A DNA stretch of 64,000 bases from CAVTPU01 sp963736695 (GTDB lineage Bacteria; Actinomycetota; Actinomycetes; Mycobacteriales; Micromonosporaceae): assembly GCA_963736695.1 (NCBI GenBank), contig CAVTPU010000004.1:2666001-2730000 (forward strand), read 5' to 3'. A program made the translations under genes and the position numbers. The notes below the pieces were generated by a model. It saw nothing but the letters and a program-made list of their open reading frames with translations, was not told where the DNA came from and searched no databases. This document shows, piece by piece, positions 55,400 through 62,852 of the stretch; the stretch's first letter is position 1; every line of letters begins with the position of its first letter.

Positions 55400-56275
55400 T
55401 TAACGCAGCAGCTTCGACAATCTCCGATCAGCAAGCGGCTTACCCCCAGTCTGGCAACGTGGGCAGTACTGAAGGCTCGAATCCGCGAAAGAAACCTCGC
55501 GAATTAGATCACCACAAACCGGACATGGAAGACCTGTGCGGCCATGGACTAACAATCCCGAATGCTTCTCCGATTTCAGGCTCGCCGCCCGCTGCCCGAC
55601 CGCCCGTCCCACCGCCTCTCCCAACACGAGCCGCATCGCCTCGAAAAGCGCCGTCAGTTGCTCGGCGGTCAGTCGATGGGTCAGCGCGAACGGAGAGGTC
55701 CGAGCCCGATGAATGATCTCGTCGGAGTAGGCGTTGCCGATGCCGGCGAGCGTCTCCTGGTCGGTAAGCACCCCTTTGACCTGGCCACGCCGGCCGGTCA
55801 GGCGCTCGCCGAAGACCTCGCGGTCGACCTTGAGCGCGTCAGGGCCGAGGCGTGCTATTCCCGGAACGGTCGAGGGGCTGGCCACCAGATAGACCGCGAG
55901 CTTCTTCTGCGTACCCTGCTCGGTCAGGTCGAACCCGCCACCAGCCTCGAGCCGCACGCGCAGGGCGATGGGGCTGCGACCCGGGCGCAACGGGGTCTGT
56001 GACAGCGATTCGCGATAGTGCAGCCACCCGGCCCGCGCGAAGTGCACCACGAGGTGCAGCTGGCCACCCTCGGCCTCGCCTCGGGCGAAGCTGAGGTCAA
56101 GGAACTTGCCGTGTCGGTCGGCCCCGACCACCGTCGCCCCCGCAAGGGCACTGACCGGTGGGTCGAACGTCTTCAGCGCGCTGATCGCCGCCACGTCGAC
56201 CCGGTCGACCCGCTGGCCGACCACCCGGTCGGTCAGGTCCGCGACGAGGCCCTGCACCTCAGGCAGCTCCGGCAT
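55400..56275 (-). CDS. mutM: Formamidopyrimidine-DNA glycosylase (Fpg/MutM family)
   Basis: Base-excision repair glycosylase of 291 residues, starting at the mature Pro1-Glu2 as MPELPEV. DRHGKFLDL holds the beta-hairpin Lys, GIGNAYSDEIIHRARTSPF the helix-two-turn-helix, and a C-terminal zinc finger is formed by CPVCG and CPRC. The conserved TGLPCPVCGDL reads as in actinobacterial MutM2/Nei-like members, so its substrate (8-oxoguanine or other) may differ from MutM1. It diverges from the GT4 gene with only 25 bases between the start codons. Confidence 0.92.
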   Translation of the reverse strand: MPELPEVQGLVADLTDRVVGQRVDRVDVAAISALKTFDPPVSALAGATVVGADRHGKFLDLSFARGEAEGGQLHLVVHFARAGWLHYRESLSQTPLRPGRSPIALRVRLEAGGGFDLTEQGTQKKLAVYLVASPSTVPGIARLGPDALKVDREVFGERLTGRRGQVKGVLTDQETLAGIGNAYSDEIIHRARTSPFALTHRLTAEQLTALFEAMRLVLGEAVGRAVGQRAASLKSEKHSGLLVHGRTGLPCPVCGDLIREVSFADSSLQYCPRCQTGGKPLADRRLSKLLR

Positions 56276-56300
56276 GACTTCCACGGTACCGTTGCGCCTG

Positions 56301-57473
56301 ATGAAGGTCGTCGTGGCACACAACCGATATTCGTCGGCGCAGCCGTCGGGCGAGAACACCATCGTGGCGACGGAGATCGACCAGCTACGCGCGGCTGGGG
56401 TGACAGTGCTGCCGTTTGTGCGCTCATCCGACGAGATCGAGACGATGTCGACGGCTCGCAAGGCGACCCTGCCGTTCTCCCCGATCTATGCCCGGCAGGC
56501 GCAGCGGGAGCTGCGCCACCTCCTGCGCGAGCATCGGCCGGACGTGCTTCACCTGCACAATCCCTATCCGCTGCTCTCGCCGTGGGTGGTCCGCACCGCC
56601 CACCGAGCGGGCGTGCCAGTGGTGCAGACGGTCCACAACTACCGCCAAATATGCGTTAACGGCGTTTATTTCCGAAACAACGAGATTTGTACGGCGTGCG
56701 CCGGGCGCCGCCTCGCCACTCCCGCCGTCGTTCACGGCTGCTATCGCGGCTCACGGGCCCAAAGCGTGGTCATGGCCGGCGCGCTCGCCGTGCACCGCTC
56801 GACGTGGCACAGCGTCGACCGATACCTCGCCCTCACCGAGGCCGTCGCCGATCACCTGCGTAGCTTCGGCATCGCCGACGATCGAATCGTCGTGAAACCC
56901 AACTCCATCCCCGATCCTCTCGCCGACCTGTCGGCGCCGTCGATCGTCGGCACCGACGGGTTCACGTTCGTCGGCCGACTCTCACCCGAAAAGGGAGTCG
57001 CGCTGCTTATGGAGGCGTGGCGCCGCCACCCCGTCGGGTCGTTGGGTCCCCTGCGCGTCGTCGGAGACGGCCCGCTGCGGCCCCTCGTCGAGCAGGCTGC
57101 GGCCGAACGGTCCGATGTGGTCTATCTCGGGTCGCTCGACCAGACCGGGGTGCGAGAGGCGGTGCTCGCGTCGCGGGCCCTGGTGATCGCCTCGGTCTGG
57201 CACGACGTGTTGCCGACCGTCATCATCGAGGCGCTGGCGCTGGGTCGACCGGTGCTGGGCACCAACCTCGGCGGCATCCCTTTTGTCATCGGCTCGGCGG
57301 GATGGACTGTCGACGCCACCGCCGAGGCGCTGGCAGCCGCCCTCCCCAGGGCGCACGCCGCGGCGCCGGCTCTCGCCACGACCGCCCGGGAACGTTATCT
57401 CGCCACATTCCATCCGGACGTCGTCGTCGAACAACTCATGTCCGTCTATCGCGAGTTGGCGCGCCCCGCCTGA
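56301..57473 (+). CDS. Family 4 glycosyltransferase
   Basis: A 390-residue GT-B enzyme. The N-terminal half begins MKVVVAHNRYSSAQPSGENT and has LHLHNPYPLLSPWVV and VVQTVHNYRQICVNGV, typical of actinobacterial GT4 proteins. The C-terminal half has FVGRLSPEKGVALLMEAWR and the EX7E-like region VLPTVIIEALALGRPVLGTN. A cysteine-containing loop (ICTACAGRRL) is likely structural. ATG 56301 is fixed by the conserved start. It is adjacent to the CDP-alcohol transferase trio on the opposite strand, so it probably also acts in cell surface glycan or lipid synthesis. Confidence 0.92.
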   Translation: MKVVVAHNRYSSAQPSGENTIVATEIDQLRAAGVTVLPFVRSSDEIETMSTARKATLPFSPIYARQAQRELRHLLREHRPDVLHLHNPYPLLSPWVVRTAHRAGVPVVQTVHNYRQICVNGVYFRNNEICTACAGRRLATPAVVHGCYRGSRAQSVVMAGALAVHRSTWHSVDRYLALTEAVADHLRSFGIADDRIVVKPNSIPDPLADLSAPSIVGTDGFTFVGRLSPEKGVALLMEAWRRHPVGSLGPLRVVGDGPLRPLVEQAAAERSDVVYLGSLDQTGVREAVLASRALVIASVWHDVLPTVIIEALALGRPVLGTNLGGIPFVIGSAGWTVDATAEALAAALPRAHAAAPALATTARERYLATFHPDVVVEQLMSVYRELARPA

Positions 57474-57482
57474 ACCCCGAGG

Positions 57483-58199
57483 TCAGCGCCGGCCGGTGAA
57501 GGCAATGCTCGCAAGCAGGAATCCCCCGTTGATGACAGTGAAGGCCGCGAGAACCCCGATCGTCCACATCGGAGCAATCAACAACACAAGCCCGGTAACG
57601 AAGGTGACGGCGCCATAGTCACGTACGAGTTTTATTGCCCGTACCGCCAGCGACCGCGACGTCACCATGCTGCCGCTGTTGGGTCCGGCCTGCATCACCG
57701 ACGTCACCATGTTGACCATCCACGTGCCGGCGAAGGCCGCGACGAGCCAGGTCGGAGTCGTGGGGCGCTGCGCGCCGGCGATGGTCGAGACCGCCACGAC
57801 GAGTCCAATCTGGACCGCCACATCGCAGAGCACGTCGAGTCGAGCCCCGGCCGCACTGCACTGATCGGAGACTCGGGCGAGCTGCCCGTCGGCGCAGTCG
57901 AACGCATAGGCGAGCTGCCAGCCGACGAGCGCAACCAAGCCCGGCAGCCACGCCGGCACGTCGCCGGCCGACGCCGGACCCGCCAGGAGCGTGACCACGA
58001 CCGCCACCGCGAGCCCGATTGTCAGGTTCGCAAGACTCAGCGCCGTTGGCGTGAGTCCGAACCGGAACCCCACGAACGCGATCACCGAACCGGCCGGTTG
58101 ACTCACCGCCTCACTGAAGAGGCCCCCGCCCCGGTTGGTGGCGAGAAAGTCGGCGGGACGCGGCGACGGGGCGACGGACCGGTCAACCGCAGACGGCAT
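57483..58199 (-). CDS. CDP-alcohol phosphatidyltransferase family protein
   Basis: A 238-residue membrane protein with about six helices. The catalytic CDP-alcohol motif D-x2-DG-x2-AR-x8-G-x3-D-x3-D is complete within FDCADGQLARVSDQCSAAGARLDVLCD (positions about 89-115). It transfers a phosphoryl-alcohol from a CDP-linked donor to an acceptor. It starts 17 bases inside the dehydrogenase gene, so the two are coupled; the donor may be made by the nucleotidyltransferase two genes upstream. Confidence 0.92.
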   Translation of the reverse strand: MPSAVDRSVAPSPRPADFLATNRGGGLFSEAVSQPAGSVIAFVGFRFGLTPTALSLANLTIGLAVAVVVTLLAGPASAGDVPAWLPGLVALVGWQLAYAFDCADGQLARVSDQCSAAGARLDVLCDVAVQIGLVVAVSTIAGAQRPTTPTWLVAAFAGTWMVNMVTSVMQAGPNSGSMVTSRSLAVRAIKLVRDYGAVTFVTGLVLLIAPMWTIGVLAAFTVINGGFLLASIAFTGRR

Positions 58200-59241
58200 C
58201 GATAAATTCCTTTACCCGTACGGCCGCTTGGTGCGGCGTGAGCTCAAGGTGTTCCAGAATGGTGTAGCGGTCGGGTCGGGTGCTGGGTGCGCGCAGCACC
58301 GCCTCGACGAACTCGTCGTTGGTGAACCCCAGGTCGGACGGCACTCGCGGCAGTCCGTGCCGGTCGAGGCACTCGGATATCTGAATGAATCGTTCCTCAT
58401 TTTGCCGCAGGAACGTGCAGAACAGCGCGCCCACGCCCACCTGCTCGCCATGGCTGCCACCGTCGGCGTGCAGCTCGACCAACGCGTGCGAGATCTCGTG
58501 GCAGCCACCGCTGCACGGGCGGCTGGATCCGCAGACCGCCATCGAGATGCCGCCCAACACCAACGCCTCGGCGAGGGTGATGAGGAAGCCGTCGTCGGAG
58601 ATCGTGCCCGGATGGTTGACCAACGCCTCGGCGCCGGTGCGGGACAACGTGATGGCGAGCCCGTCAAGCGGCTCCCCCCGCACCCGGTGCGCGAGCTCCC
58701 AGTCTGCGACCGCGTTGAGGTTGCTGATCGCATCGCCGATGCCGGCCCGCGCCAGATGCCGCGGCCCCTGGGCGACGAAGTCGAGATCGACGACGACCGC
58801 GATCGGAATCTGCACCCCATAAGAGGGTCGGCGGCCCTCGTGGTCGAGGACGCTGATTGGCGAGGCGATTCCGTCATGCGCGAGACTCGTCGCGACAGCC
58901 ACCATAGGAAGTCCATATCGGGTCGCCGCGTATTTCGCCGTGTCGATGGTCTTGCCGCCGCCGATGCCGACCACCGCGTCATAGTTGCGTTCGCGCAGCC
59001 GAGCCATCAACTCGTTCGCGGCGTCGAGCGTGCCGCCCTTGACGGTGAAGACCTCCGCAGCCCCCAACGACGGGCGGATCAGTCGGGTGATCTTCTCGCC
59101 TTGGCCTGGGCCGACAACGACGGCCACCTCACCGCGTGCCGAGATGCGCCGATCCGCGAGCAGGGTGCCGAGTGCTCCGACCGCGCCGCGTCGAATGTCG
59201 ATGGCGAGCGGCGTCATGACCGTGCGGGCTAATATCGGCAC
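58183..59241 (-). CDS. sn-Glycerol-1-phosphate dehydrogenase-like enzyme (AraM/EgsA type)
   Basis: A 352-residue iron/zinc alcohol dehydrogenase-superfamily protein. The Rossmann region with GIGGGKTIDTAKYAA and the substrate loop VATSLAHDGIASPIS match glycerol-1-phosphate dehydrogenases. Metal-binding residues come from GIGDAISNLNAV and from the later HEISHAL and HGEQVGVG. It reduces dihydroxyacetone phosphate (or a related phosphoketone) to glycerol 1-phosphate in the family. I chose GTG 59241, where GGGAG lies seven bases ahead; ATG 59217 is the alternative. It sits between the nucleotidyltransferase and CDP-alcohol transferase genes and overlaps both. Confidence 0.85.
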   Translation of the reverse strand: MPILARTVMTPLAIDIRRGAVGALGTLLADRRISARGEVAVVVGPGQGEKITRLIRPSLGAAEVFTVKGGTLDAANELMARLRERNYDAVVGIGGGKTIDTAKYAATRYGLPMVAVATSLAHDGIASPISVLDHEGRRPSYGVQIPIAVVVDLDFVAQGPRHLARAGIGDAISNLNAVADWELAHRVRGEPLDGLAITLSRTGAEALVNHPGTISDDGFLITLAEALVLGGISMAVCGSSRPCSGGCHEISHALVELHADGGSHGEQVGVGALFCTFLRQNEERFIQISECLDRHGLPRVPSDLGFTNDEFVEAVLRAPSTRPDRYTILEHLELTPHQAAVRVKEFIDAVCG

Positions 59242-59960
59242 GCGATCTCCCTGGCTCGGGCGAGATCAGCGTGATTGTCGACCTCCACCCAGTCGACGTC
59301 ACCGATGCTCGCCACCCGCACCTCGCCACCGCGGTCGGCGAACTCTTGAAAGCCGTCCTCGTAATAGAGGTTCGGGTCCCGTCGCCAGGTCGCCGCGAGC
59401 GCGTCGGCGAGCGGGCCGGCCATCGTGGCCTCGATGACTGTCGCGCCGATATATTCGCCGTACGCCTGGGTTGGGTCCATCTCTTTGGTGATCCGAGTGA
59501 CCTGTCCGGAGGCGTCCACGGTCACCTTCATCTCCTCGTCGGCGAGCGCCTTGTGATCGTCGACCGCGAGCAACACCGCAGGGCCACGCTCGGCGAGCAA
59601 CGTCTTCTCGACGCTGACTGGGTGAACGGTGTCGCCGTTGACGAGGAGCGCGCCGCCGGCGAAGTGGTCTCGCGCGAGCCACAGCGAATAGGCGTTGTTC
59701 CACGTCGTGGCCCGGTCGTTGGGCACCAGAGTCAGCTTCACCCCATGGCGGGCCTCGAGGTCACGCTGTCGCGTCGCCACGGCCTCGGCGGCATAGCCGA
59801 CCACAACCGTGACCTCGTCGAGTCCGACGGCGGCGAGGTTTGCCAGCGCGATGTCGAGGATCGTGGTCTCGCCGTCCACCGGAATGAGCGCCTTGGGCAG
59901 CGAGTCGGTGTGGGGCCGCAGACGTCGCCCTGCCCCAGCCGCGAGCACCAATCCGATCAT
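59229..59960 (-). CDS. Sugar/alcohol-phosphate nucleotidyltransferase
   Basis: A 243-residue NTP-transferase-fold enzyme. The signature is GLVLAAGAGRRLRPHTDSLP, with KALIPVDGE after it. Later sequences LLVNGDTVHPVS and TKEMDPTQAYGEYIG hold the metal-binding and product region. The likely reaction is CTP (or another NTP) plus an alcohol phosphate. ATG 59960 has AGGGAGG six bases ahead. First gene of the trio with the dehydrogenase and CDP-alcohol transferase. Confidence 0.88.
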   Translation of the reverse strand: MIGLVLAAGAGRRLRPHTDSLPKALIPVDGETTILDIALANLAAVGLDEVTVVVGYAAEAVATRQRDLEARHGVKLTLVPNDRATTWNNAYSLWLARDHFAGGALLVNGDTVHPVSVEKTLLAERGPAVLLAVDDHKALADEEMKVTVDASGQVTRITKEMDPTQAYGEYIGATVIEATMAGPLADALAATWRRDPNLYYEDGFQEFADRGGEVRVASIGDVDWVEVDNHADLARAREIACRY

Positions 59961-60159
59961 CACATGCCTCCCTGCGGAAGAATATCCCGCCGTGGTCTGG
60001 GCAGCTCGCCCGACGCCTCGCCTCCGAGCCGCACGCCGCAGCACGGCGTGTCGGCCCCGCGACGGCGTTTTGGTGAGACTGGGAGCCGAGTTGCCCTTGA
60101 ACACTCGGCGGTTTTCCGTGACGATGACCATACCGTGCGTTCCAAAGGGGTGGTGCGCG

Positions 60160-60549
60160 ATGCTGGTACGTGACGCGATGACCACAGTGGTGCTTGTGGT
60201 CGGTCCTGATCACACGCTGCGACAGACCGCGCAGCTGATGGCGACCCGACGGGTCGGTTCGGCTGTCGTGATCGATCCCGATGCGGTCGGAGTCGGCATC
60301 ATCACCGAGCGCGACATCCTCAAGGCGATCGGCAACGGCCTCGATCCCGATGAGGAACACAACTCCGGGCACATCACGTGGGATGTGGTCTATGCGGGGC
60401 CGAGCTGGACCCTGAGCGAAGCCGCCGCCGCGATGGTCGAAGGTGGCTTCCGGCATCTGGTGGTCTTGGACGGCGACGAGGTTCTCGGCATCATTTCGGT
60501 GCGCGACATCGTGCGGGTCTGGAGCCGGGAGACCCCGCCCGGCGCCTAG
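60160..60549 (+). CDS. CBS-domain protein
   Basis: A 129-residue protein made of two CBS domains only: MLVRDAMTTVVLVVGPDHTLRQTAQLM in the first (1-60) and TWDVVYAGPSWTLSEAAAAM in the second. Tandem CBS pairs bind adenine nucleotides and act as regulators in trans. It is divergent from the nucleotidyltransferase gene and convergent with the NlpC/P60 gene, with a strong hairpin after it. Target unknown. Confidence 0.9.
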   Translation: MLVRDAMTTVVLVVGPDHTLRQTAQLMATRRVGSAVVIDPDAVGVGIITERDILKAIGNGLDPDEEHNSGHITWDVVYAGPSWTLSEAAAAMVEGGFRHLVVLDGDEVLGIISVRDIVRVWSRETPPGA

Positions 60550-60566
60550 CCGCTTCGTCAGACGTG

Positions 60567-60602
60567 GCAGCGGCGGCGAGCCATCTGACTCGCCGCCGCT
60601 GC
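60567..60602. terminator. Bidirectional hairpin terminator
   Basis: A perfect 14-bp GC-rich stem (60567-60580 with 60589-60602) and an eight-base loop between the stop codons of two convergent genes, the CBS gene and the NlpC/P60 gene. Confidence 0.8.
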
Positions 60603-60628
60603 ACATGTGTCAGACCCCGGTCGTGGCG

Positions 60629-61618
60629 TCAGCCTGGCCGGCCGATGCCGGTCACTCCACCGACGTCGTCGATGGGAGCCATCCGGACGTGATCGCCGAA
60701 TGTGGGTGCGTGCATCACCTTGCCGCCACCAACATAGATCGCGACGTGGTGGGTGTTGGATCCATAGAAGACGAGATCGCCGACCTTGATGTTGGCCCGG
60801 CTCACCGATCGCATCGACCGCCGCTGGGCAGCGGCGTTGTGCGGAAGATAGACGCCGACACTGCGCCACGCGGCGAGGGTGAGGCCGGAGCAGTCATAGG
60901 AACCGGGTCCGTCGGCGTTCCACACATAAGGCTTGCCCGCTTGGTTGCAGGCGAACTTGGCAGCCTTGTAACCGCTGGTCGGCTCGTAGGCACTCGGGCA
61001 GGGCCAGGGCCGATAGGAACCGGTGCTGCCACCGGAGCCGTAGGCCTTGATCCGCAACGACTGCAGTTGGCTGAGCTTGACCTCGATCTGCTTCTTCTTC
61101 GAGGCGAGGTCGGCGTCCTGCTTCTTCAGCTCGGCGACGAGCTTGTCGATGGGAGCCTTCTGCTTGTCGAGGCTCGCCTTCATCGTCGTGACACCCTCGA
61201 TCTGGCGCTGCTGTTCGCGCGCCAGCTGGTCGAGGAAGGCCATCTGATCGGCGAGGTCCGTGGGGGACCCGCTGGCGAGGATCGCGTTGAGCTCCTGCGC
61301 CTGCCCGCCCGTGTAGACCTGGGCGGCGATCACGCCGACTCGCACCTGCGCGAGGTCGACCTGACGGGCCAATGGGTTGATCTTGGCGTTCAGCTTGTTC
61401 TGCTGCGCCAAATTCTTCTTGTATTTTTCGTGAACCGCGTTGTATTCCTCAATGAGCGGCTCGGCCTGAGCCCAGATCTTGCTGATCTCCGCTTCGATCT
61501 CGGCAACGGTCGGCGCTGCGTGCGCCTGGGTTCCTGGCATCACAACAACCATCAGCGACGCGAGGAAGCCCACGAATAAGACGCGGAGCGGCTTCTGCAC
61601 TCGTGTGGGGGCGCCCAC
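60629..61618 (-). CDS. Secreted NlpC/P60 peptidoglycan endopeptidase
   Basis: A 329-residue cell-wall hydrolase. The signal peptide (about 1-34) ends at GTQAHA. A long coiled-coil region (about 38-190) precedes the NlpC/P60 domain, as in RipA/RpfB-like and PcsB-like hydrolases. The catalytic Cys is in GSYDCSGLTLAAW, the His in NTHHVAIYVGGG, and the third residue in MHAPTFG. I chose GTG 61618 because AAGGAG is ten bases ahead and the signal peptide then has normal length. The 220-base leader is structured (see separate entry). Confidence 0.94.
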   Translation of the reverse strand: MGAPTRVQKPLRVLFVGFLASLMVVVMPGTQAHAAPTVAEIEAEISKIWAQAEPLIEEYNAVHEKYKKNLAQQNKLNAKINPLARQVDLAQVRVGVIAAQVYTGGQAQELNAILASGSPTDLADQMAFLDQLAREQQRQIEGVTTMKASLDKQKAPIDKLVAELKKQDADLASKKKQIEVKLSQLQSLRIKAYGSGGSTGSYRPWPCPSAYEPTSGYKAAKFACNQAGKPYVWNADGPGSYDCSGLTLAAWRSVGVYLPHNAAAQRRSMRSVSRANIKVGDLVFYGSNTHHVAIYVGGGKVMHAPTFGDHVRMAPIDDVGGVTGIGRPG

Positions 61619-61667
61619 GGGTGTCCAACTCCTTCGGTGAGTCCCCGAGCGACATACCCGAGGATTG

Positions 61668-61749
61668 CGACTGTGGCCGGGGGTCGACCTTGCGACAGTC
61701 GAATGAGCAATCACACTATGAGCGGGCGTGCGCCGATGCAACCCATAGT
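61668..61749 (-). promoter_or_regulatory. Structured leader of the NlpC/P60 gene
   Basis: The leader carries at least two stems: CGACTGT/ACAGTCG (61668-61674 with 61695-61701) and ACTATG/CATAGT (61715-61720 with 61744-61749). Further GC-rich self-complementary stretches lie around them. Leader-mediated control is plausible for cell-wall hydrolases, but I do not see the conserved core of the known cyclic di-AMP riboswitch. Confidence 0.35.
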
Positions 61750-61841
61750 CGGGAGCGACCACATGCAGTCGCAGCAACGCGACCGTCCGTGAGAAATTTC
61801 GCCGAAAACCTTATCGAGGGCGACTCTGTGTGATCATGAAG

Positions 61842-62852
61842 TCACGCGTGCAGAGTCTGAATGACGGCCAATACGTCGTGCAATGTCAATACTCCGACCG
61901 GAGTTCCGCCAGTGCTCACCACAACGATGTGTTGGCGTTCCCGGCGCATCGCCAACAGCAGATCGGCGAGGCTCCGTGTCGGAGGCACCACGCCGAGGGG
62001 GCGCACCATCTGCTCCGGGATCGGGTCGCGGCGACCCGATCCATCAAGTCCAAGCACATCTTTGATGTGCACGAACCCGATCACCCGACGGTTCTTCGAA
62101 TGCACAACCGGAAAACGCGACCGACCTGTACGGGTGGCGAGCACCTCCAACGTCGCCGGGGTAACGGTCTCGGTGACCGTCGCCACCTCGCTCCACGGCC
62201 GCATGACATCGGAGGCGACCCGATTGTGCAGGGCCAACGCGCCACTGATGCGCGCGTGGGCCTCGGGGTCGAGCAACCCTTCAGCGCGCGCCTGGGTCAC
62301 CAGATGCGCCAGCTCGTCGGCGCTGTAGACGGTCTTCACCGCATCGGTCGCCTCGACACCCCAGATTCGAAGGATCTTCTTTGTGATCCACTTCATCGCC
62401 GCCAACAACGGTCGGGTGGCGACGCAGAACGCGTACATCGGTCGGCCCAGCCACAACACGGCGCGTTCGGGGCCGGCCAGGGTGAGGTTCTTCGGAACCA
62501 TCTCACCGATCACTGTGTGCAGGAAGACAACAAGCCCGAGCGAGAGAACGAACGCGATCGTGTGCACTGCGGCGTCTGGCACGCCGAGGCGATCCAGTGG
62601 CCATGCGACGATATGGGCCAACGCCGGCTCGGCGACCGCGCCGAGGCCCAGCGAACACAACGTGATGCCGAGCTGCGCGCCTGCGATCATCAACGGAATC
62701 TCGTTCATCGCCCGCAGAGCGGCTCGGGCCCGCGGTTTGGTGGCGGCCAACGGCTCGATGACCGTTCGCCTCGACGCGATGAGCGCAAACTCGCTGGCGA
62801 CGAAGAACGCGTTGCCGAGCAACAACACGACCGCCAACGCGAGCTCAGCCAC
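61842..62852 (-). CDS. CNNM/hemolysin C-type membrane protein with CBS domains
   Basis: A 336-residue protein of the DUF21 family: three to four N-terminal helices (MAELALAVVLLLGNAFFVASEF), GAQLGITLCSLGLGAVAEPA, and the conserved TVIGEMVPKNLTL. Two cytosolic CBS domains follow (about 205-325), without the C-terminal CorC/HlyC domain. Members are associated with magnesium or cobalt efflux. GTG 62852 has GAGGTGGG three bases ahead. It overlaps the upstream paralogue's stop by eight bases. Confidence 0.9.
   Translation of the reverse strand: MAELALAVVLLLGNAFFVASEFALIASRRTVIEPLAATKPRARAALRAMNEIPLMIAGAQLGITLCSLGLGAVAEPALAHIVAWPLDRLGVPDAAVHTIAFVLSLGLVVFLHTVIGEMVPKNLTLAGPERAVLWLGRPMYAFCVATRPLLAAMKWITKKILRIWGVEATDAVKTVYSADELAHLVTQARAEGLLDPEAHARISGALALHNRVASDVMRPWSEVATVTETVTPATLEVLATRTGRSRFPVVHSKNRRVIGFVHIKDVLGLDGSGRRDPIPEQMVRPLGVVPPTRSLADLLLAMRRERQHIVVVSTGGTPVGVLTLHDVLAVIQTLHA

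Noticed and set aside
61619..61841. A cyclic di-AMP (ydaO-type) riboswitch was considered for the NlpC/P60 leader.
   Set aside because: The conserved core sequences of that riboswitch are not visible; only generic stems remain.
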